Of a stretch of DNA of 26,292 nucleotides, positions 22,808 to 26,292 are shown one piece after another. The notes beneath the pieces were generated by a model that ran no database searches, was not told where the DNA came from, and saw nothing but the letters and a program-made list of their open reading frames with translations. A program made the translations under genes and the position numbers. Position 1 is the stretch's first letter. Each line of letters opens with the position of its first letter. This DNA is from JBJXHC01 sp046160825 (GTDB taxonomy: Bacteria; Bacteroidota; Ignavibacteria; UBA10030; UBA6906): assembly GCA_046160825.1 (NCBI GenBank), contig JBJXHC010000042.1:1-26292 (forward strand). Direction: 5' to 3'.

Positions 22808-24013
22808 ATGAAAATAACACTATTAGGTCAGGGATATGAAGCAGCATCAGAACTTTCAGTTGGGAAACAACTACTAAAGTTCTTTGCTTCCAAGGATTTT
22901 CATCAATTTACAGGAATATCTGCCTTTACCAGTCAAGCAGGAGTGAGAGGCCTTTCAAAACACATTGCAAAGGCCAAGAAGCGTTTCACGAAAATCACAA
23001 TCGTCACAGGAGTTGACCAAAAGGGAACTTCAAAAGAAGCCTTGGAGGCACTCTTTGGTTTGAAGATAGAAGCATTTGTCTTCTACCAGCCATCATTCAC
23101 AATCTTTCACCCGAAAATCTATTTATTTGAGGGAGATGAAAAATCGGAATTGATAGTTGGTTCATCGAATCTCACAGCACAGGGACTGTTTTCAAATGTT
23201 GAGGCTTCAATCCTTTTTAGCCTTGACAACAGGATTAAAGCCGACAGCAAAATGATTAGGCAACTGAAAGCCTACTTCAATGGCATTTTTGATTTGACGG
23301 ACCCCAACCTTCGGAGGCTTTCAAGACAGCTTATCACTGACTTGGTGGAGGCGAAAGTTGTTCCAACAGAAGCCGAGCGAAAAAGAGTCCAAGACAAAGC
23401 ATCGAAGACAACTGGAAAAACCCCCGACACCAATATTTCTAAATTATTCCCGAAAAGGGCAACCGCAAAACTTCCAAGTGAGTTCCGAGGGAAGGCAAAA
23501 GCAACAAGTAAGACCAAAGCTAAGAGGAAGAGAACTCTTGTTGGGCCGGTTGTTGGGCCTTCAACCACTGGCAAGTTGGTTTGGATAAGGAAAGCGCTCC
23601 CTTCGTCAAGTGTTCAAGGTGGTGGGGTTGGAACAAATCCAACTGGAGGACTTCGTTTGGTTCAGGACCACTTTGAAGTGCGAGGAAAGAAAATATCACA
23701 AACAAAGTATTTTCGGTACACCCTTTTCGGCAAATACACTTGGAAGACAATCAAAGAGCTACCATTTGTAGAAGCGGCTCGAATTCCTTTTGGCGTCACA
23801 ATCCTTGGTGACTACAAAGGCAGGTTTGAACTTGAAATAAGACACAAACCGACCGGAGAAGCCGGACAGCACAACTATACAACTTCAATTTCATGGGGAG
23901 AGCTGGGAGAGACAATCAGAGAATCAAACCTCACAGGAACCAGACTTGAACTGTATGCTCCTCCTAAAAAGGGGGAGCCTTTCCATATAGTAATCAGCCA
24001 AGCATCTGATTGA
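22808..24013 (+). CDS. PLD-superfamily restriction endonuclease (NgoFVII/BfiI-like)
   Basis: A 401-residue protein with a phospholipase-D-type nuclease core. His101-x-Lys103 in FHPKIYLF and GSSNLT (118-123) form one HKD half-site, so the active site needs a dimer, as in BfiI. Such enzymes cleave DNA without metal ions. Residues about 190-250 are a basic, low-complexity linker (KGKATSKTKAKRKR region). Residues about 257-398 form a beta-rich domain containing GEAGQHNYTTSISWG, matching the B3-like DNA-recognition domain of NgoFVII-type enzymes as I recall it. GGAG lies 5 nt before the chosen ATG; a TTG at 22784 is less likely. An adenine methyltransferase gene follows after 102 bp, so it is the restriction half of an R-M pair. 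The recognition sequence is unknown. Confidence 0.85.
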   Translation: MKITLLGQGYEAASELSVGKQLLKFFASKDFHQFTGISAFTSQAGVRGLSKHIAKAKKRFTKITIVTGVDQKGTSKEALEALFGLKIEAFVFYQPSFTIFHPKIYLFEGDEKSELIVGSSNLTAQGLFSNVEASILFSLDNRIKADSKMIRQLKAYFNGIFDLTDPNLRRLSRQLITDLVEAKVVPTEAERKRVQDKASKTTGKTPDTNISKLFPKRATAKLPSEFRGKAKATSKTKAKRKRTLVGPVVGPSTTGKLVWIRKALPSSSVQGGGVGTNPTGGLRLVQDHFEVRGKKISQTKYFRYTLFGKYTWKTIKELPFVEAARIPFGVTILGDYKGRFELEIRHKPTGEAGQHNYTTSISWGELGETIRESNLTGTRLELYAPPKKGEPFHIVISQASD

Positions 24014-24038
24014 TAAGTTTGCAACCTTGGTTTACGTT
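24010..24038 (+). promoter_or_regulatory. possible separate promoter of the methyltransferase gene
   Basis: TTGATA (24010-24015), overlapping the endonuclease stop codon, and TACGTT (24033-24038) are 17 bp apart. The -35 is good but the -10 matches only three positions. If active, it would allow methyltransferase expression independently of the attenuated endonuclease leader. Confidence 0.3.
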
Positions 24039-24115
24039 ATCAGCGAAGCACGAAAATCCGACGACAGTTCTCTAAGACTAGAAGCGGGAAGAAAAGTCAA
24101 ATATTCCTTTGAACG

Positions 24116-25726
24116 ATGAGACTAATCACAGAAGCAACGGCAGAAAAACTAAGGGGCGGTTTTTACACACCGGAACCTATTGCAGAATTTATTCTGCGTT
24201 GGGGAATTAATGGGAACGATAATTTTGACATCCTTGAGCCAAGTTGCGGTGAAGGAACATTTTTAAAGCAACTAAAACAACACCGAATGAAGTACAAGAC
24301 CATTACGGCTGTTGAGCTTGATAGAGAAGAAGCGGCAAAAGCAGAACGGATACATTTGGGAAACAAGCAAGTCATCAATGATGATTTTCATACTTATTGC
24401 AACAACACTTTGCAGAGATTTGATTTGATTGTTGGCAATCCCCCATACATACGCTATCAATTTTTTGACAGGCGACAACAAGTTGCAGCGGAAGAGATAT
24501 TCACTAAGGCGGGGCTAACATACTCAAGATTGACGAACGCGTGGGTTTCGTTTGTTGTAGGTTCATCACTCTTGCTTAAAGACAAGGGCGGAAAAATAGG
24601 CTTTGTGTTACCAGCAGAAATTTTGCAAGTGTCGTTTGCTCAACAATTAAGAAGTTTCCTAGCACACTTCTACAATAAAATTAACATCATATCTTTCGAA
24701 AAACTTGTGTTTCCGGGCATTCAGCAAGAGGTCGTCCTATTACTGTGTGAGAAGAATGAAACAACAAAACATAACATCGAACACATAGAGTTAAAAAATG
24801 CTAGTGAATTGCAGACGCTCAATGTGGCGAGATTGAAAAGCCCGAAAAAGAAAGTTGATTTCAGAAACAGCAAATGGACATTCTACTTCTTAGAACAGGA
24901 AGAAATTGACTTCTTGGAAAACATTGCCAAACTCCACAACATTCCGACATTAGGTAAATGGGCAAAAATTGAAGTGGGGATTACAACGGGCTCCAACGAT
25001 TTTTTTACAGTCCCACTATCGACAGTTGAGGAATATGACCTACATGAATATGCAAAACCAATGGTGGGCAGAAGCGTTCAAGTGAATAGCGTAATATTTA
25101 CCAAGCACGACTGGAAAACCAATAAGCACTCAGAAGCTAAGGCACACCTCCTTGTTTTTCCTGATAGTAAGAATATGAACAAGCGGAAAGGTTTTGCAAA
25201 GTATATCAGACATGGTGAGAGTTTAGGAATTCACAAGGGCTACAAAACAGGAATTCGTGACAATTGGTTCGTAGTTCCTTCCTTGAAACTATCCGACGCA
25301 CTTTTCATTAGAAGAAACAACTTGTACCCGCGATTAATAATCAATCAAGCAGAGGCATATACAACGGATACTATGCACCGTGTTTTTGTGCGCCCCGGAA
25401 CGAATATTAAAGCACTGACGGCAAGCTATTACAATTCCTTATCTCTAGCTTTCGCAGAGGTGTCGGGGCGAAGCCACGGAGGGGGAGTTTTGGAGCTGAT
25501 GCCAAATGAAGCGGAGAAAATCTTGCTGCCTTATCACATAGACCATGCCTCCTTACTTCCACAAATTGACAGACTAATTCGCCTCAAAACGGATATTGAA
25601 CAAGTTCTCAAAATCACGAACCAAGTAATTTTGAGTAAGCATTTTGGCTTGACCCAAAAGGAAATAAAGTTGGCTCACAACATTTGGAAAAAACTCTCAT
25701 TCAGAAGATTGAACAGAGGAAAGTGA
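24116..25726 (+). CDS. N6-adenine DNA methyltransferase (gamma class, TaqI/Eco57I-like)
   Basis: A 536-residue enzyme that transfers a methyl group from S-adenosylmethionine to adenine N6 in DNA, protecting host sites. Motif X is GGFYTP (14-19). Motif I is DILEPSCGEG (from Asp38), and an acidic residue in VELDREEA binds the SAM ribose. Motif IV is Asn108-Pro-Pro-Tyr111. The order X-I-IV followed by a C-terminal target-recognition domain defines the gamma class. Residues about 270-530 form the recognition region, with KPMVGRSVQ and RNNLYPRLI typical of Eco57I-like proteins. It lies between the PLD endonuclease and a DUF2779 gene, all on the plus strand. The AT-rich codons match those neighbours and differ from the genes left of 22400. 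Confidence 0.93.
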   Translation: MRLITEATAEKLRGGFYTPEPIAEFILRWGINGNDNFDILEPSCGEGTFLKQLKQHRMKYKTITAVELDREEAAKAERIHLGNKQVINDDFHTYCNNTLQRFDLIVGNPPYIRYQFFDRRQQVAAEEIFTKAGLTYSRLTNAWVSFVVGSSLLLKDKGGKIGFVLPAEILQVSFAQQLRSFLAHFYNKINIISFEKLVFPGIQQEVVLLLCEKNETTKHNIEHIELKNASELQTLNVARLKSPKKKVDFRNSKWTFYFLEQEEIDFLENIAKLHNIPTLGKWAKIEVGITTGSNDFFTVPLSTVEEYDLHEYAKPMVGRSVQVNSVIFTKHDWKTNKHSEAKAHLLVFPDSKNMNKRKGFAKYIRHGESLGIHKGYKTGIRDNWFVVPSLKLSDALFIRRNNLYPRLIINQAEAYTTDTMHRVFVRPGTNIKALTASYYNSLSLAFAEVSGRSHGGGVLELMPNEAEKILLPYHIDHASLLPQIDRLIRLKTDIEQVLKITNQVILSKHFGLTQKEIKLAHNIWKKLSFRRLNRGK

Positions 25727-25863
25727 GCTCTAGAAACAACGACCAACAAAACTGTTTTGCCTTCCATTAATGCCGTTCAGACTTCTCGCGTAGTATTTCG
25801 ATGATTCTTCCACATGTTCGGCTTAACTCCTTTTCTATTCATGGGAAAGTCTAAGGGACAATC

Positions 25864-26292
25864 ATGCACTCAACATCAGGACAGAAATATTTCACAAAAA
25901 CCCTCTTCACCGTTGCTGATGGGTGTCCTACAAAGATGTTCTATCACGGCAAAAGTGATTACACCAGTTCAAGAGAACACGATGAATTCTTGTCTGCCCT
26001 CGCTGAGGGTGGATTTCAAGTCGGAGCTCTTGCGAAATGCTACTTTCCAGAAGGCAAAGAAGTTGAAACATCAAACATGTTACAGGCGGTAAGACAAACA
26101 CAAGAAATGTTGACGCAAGATGAAGTTACAATCTTCGAGGCCACCTTTTTATTTGAAAACTTTCTAGTTCGTACCGACATCTTAAGAAAAAGGGGAAGCC
26201 ACCTTGAGTTAATCGAAGTCAAGTCGAAATCTTTTCATCCCGACCAAGATGAATTCCTCACAAAAGCTGGGAATCTTAGTGCGGAGTGGAAA
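25864..26292 (+). CDS. DUF2779-family protein, 5' part (runs off window)
   Basis: The first 143 codons of a gene that continues beyond the right edge. The N-terminus (YFTKTLFTVADGCPTKMFYHGK) and LAEGGFQVGALAKCYFP are signatures I associate with DUF2779 proteins, which have a Cas4-like PD-(D/E)XK nuclease fold. The visible nuclease elements are Asp105 in VRTDIL and Glu118-x-Lys120 in LIEVKSKSF. Cys21 and Cys59 might belong to an iron-sulfur or zinc site, which the rest of the protein would have to complete. AAGGGA lies 5 nt before the ATG. An overlapping frame starting at 25814 looks like a shadow. It follows the methyltransferase gene by 137 bp, which suggests a third component of the island. 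Confidence 0.82.
   Translation, partial: MHSTSGQKYFTKTLFTVADGCPTKMFYHGKSDYTSSREHDEFLSALAEGGFQVGALAKCYFPEGKEVETSNMLQAVRQTQEMLTQDEVTIFEATFLFENFLVRTDILRKRGSHLELIEVKSKSFHPDQDEFLTKAGNLSAEWK

Noticed and set aside
22690..22839. A 49-codon plus-strand frame overlapping the endonuclease start
   Set aside because: Its ATG lies upstream of the predicted -10 and would not be on the transcript. There is no Shine-Dalgarno sequence or HTH motif, so it is not a C protein; a leader peptide remains unlikely.
25814..26092. 92-codon frame overlapping the DUF2779 start
   Set aside because: The overlapping frame from 25864 has a Shine-Dalgarno sequence, family signatures and stays open to the window edge, so this one is a shadow.
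1..26292. CRISPR arrays, rRNA and insertion sequences
   Set aside because: I looked for regularly spaced direct repeats, conserved rRNA segments and transposase motifs with terminal inverted repeats and saw none.

Overview
The window looks like a chromosomal segment of a Gram-negative, envelope-rich bacterium, probably of the Fibrobacterota-Chlorobi-Bacteroidota (FCB) group, for example an Ignavibacteria-like lineage. This rests on a DUF5916 outer-membrane protein, a two-heme membrane cytochrome c of a type common in that group, a ferritin-like acyl-ACP desaturase, a short MerR regulator of the FCB type, and Shine-Dalgarno sequences that are clear for some genes and absent for others. The lineage is an inference; no rRNA or other decisive marker is present.

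Positions 1-4490 hold a tight plus-strand run: a four-helix membrane protein, a small unknown protein, a HAD hydrolase, AcpS, a HAMP sensor histidine kinase and a coiled-coil lipoprotein, several joined by 4-bp stop/start overlaps. A MerR regulator with its own promoter follows. The kinase and lipoprotein resemble the QseE(GlrK)/QseG pair but no response regulator lies beside them. A minus-strand acyl-ACP desaturase (4496-5518) converges on this block.

Positions 5820-9960 are an apparent four-gene operon: ECF sigma factor, membrane anti-sigma factor with an HxxxCxxC motif, and two exported HEAT-repeat proteins, one with a TPR-like front end and about twelve 32-residue repeats. A DUF5916 outer-membrane protein converges on it (9965-11986). 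A 627-bp gap without a recognised gene leads to an RhlE-type DEAD-box helicase and a cytochrome c whose start codon and membrane anchor are disrupted or non-canonical.

Positions 15170-22287 run on the minus strand: an ArsR-type regulator with an inverted repeat over its start, a YpfJ-like zinc metallopeptidase, and a complete TolC / membrane-fusion lipoprotein / RND tripartite efflux operon.

At 22418-22491 lies tRNA-Pro(GGG) on the minus strand with an adjoining terminator. From there to the end, composition becomes visibly more AT-rich and the genes are defence-like: a PLD-superfamily restriction endonuclease, a gamma-type N6-adenine DNA methyltransferase, and the start of a DUF2779 protein with a PD-(D/E)XK-like motif. 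This is most simply a horizontally acquired restriction-modification island next to a tRNA gene. The most unusual regulatory structure is the endonuclease leader, which carries a promoter, a perfect palindrome and an intrinsic-terminator-like hairpin before the start codon.
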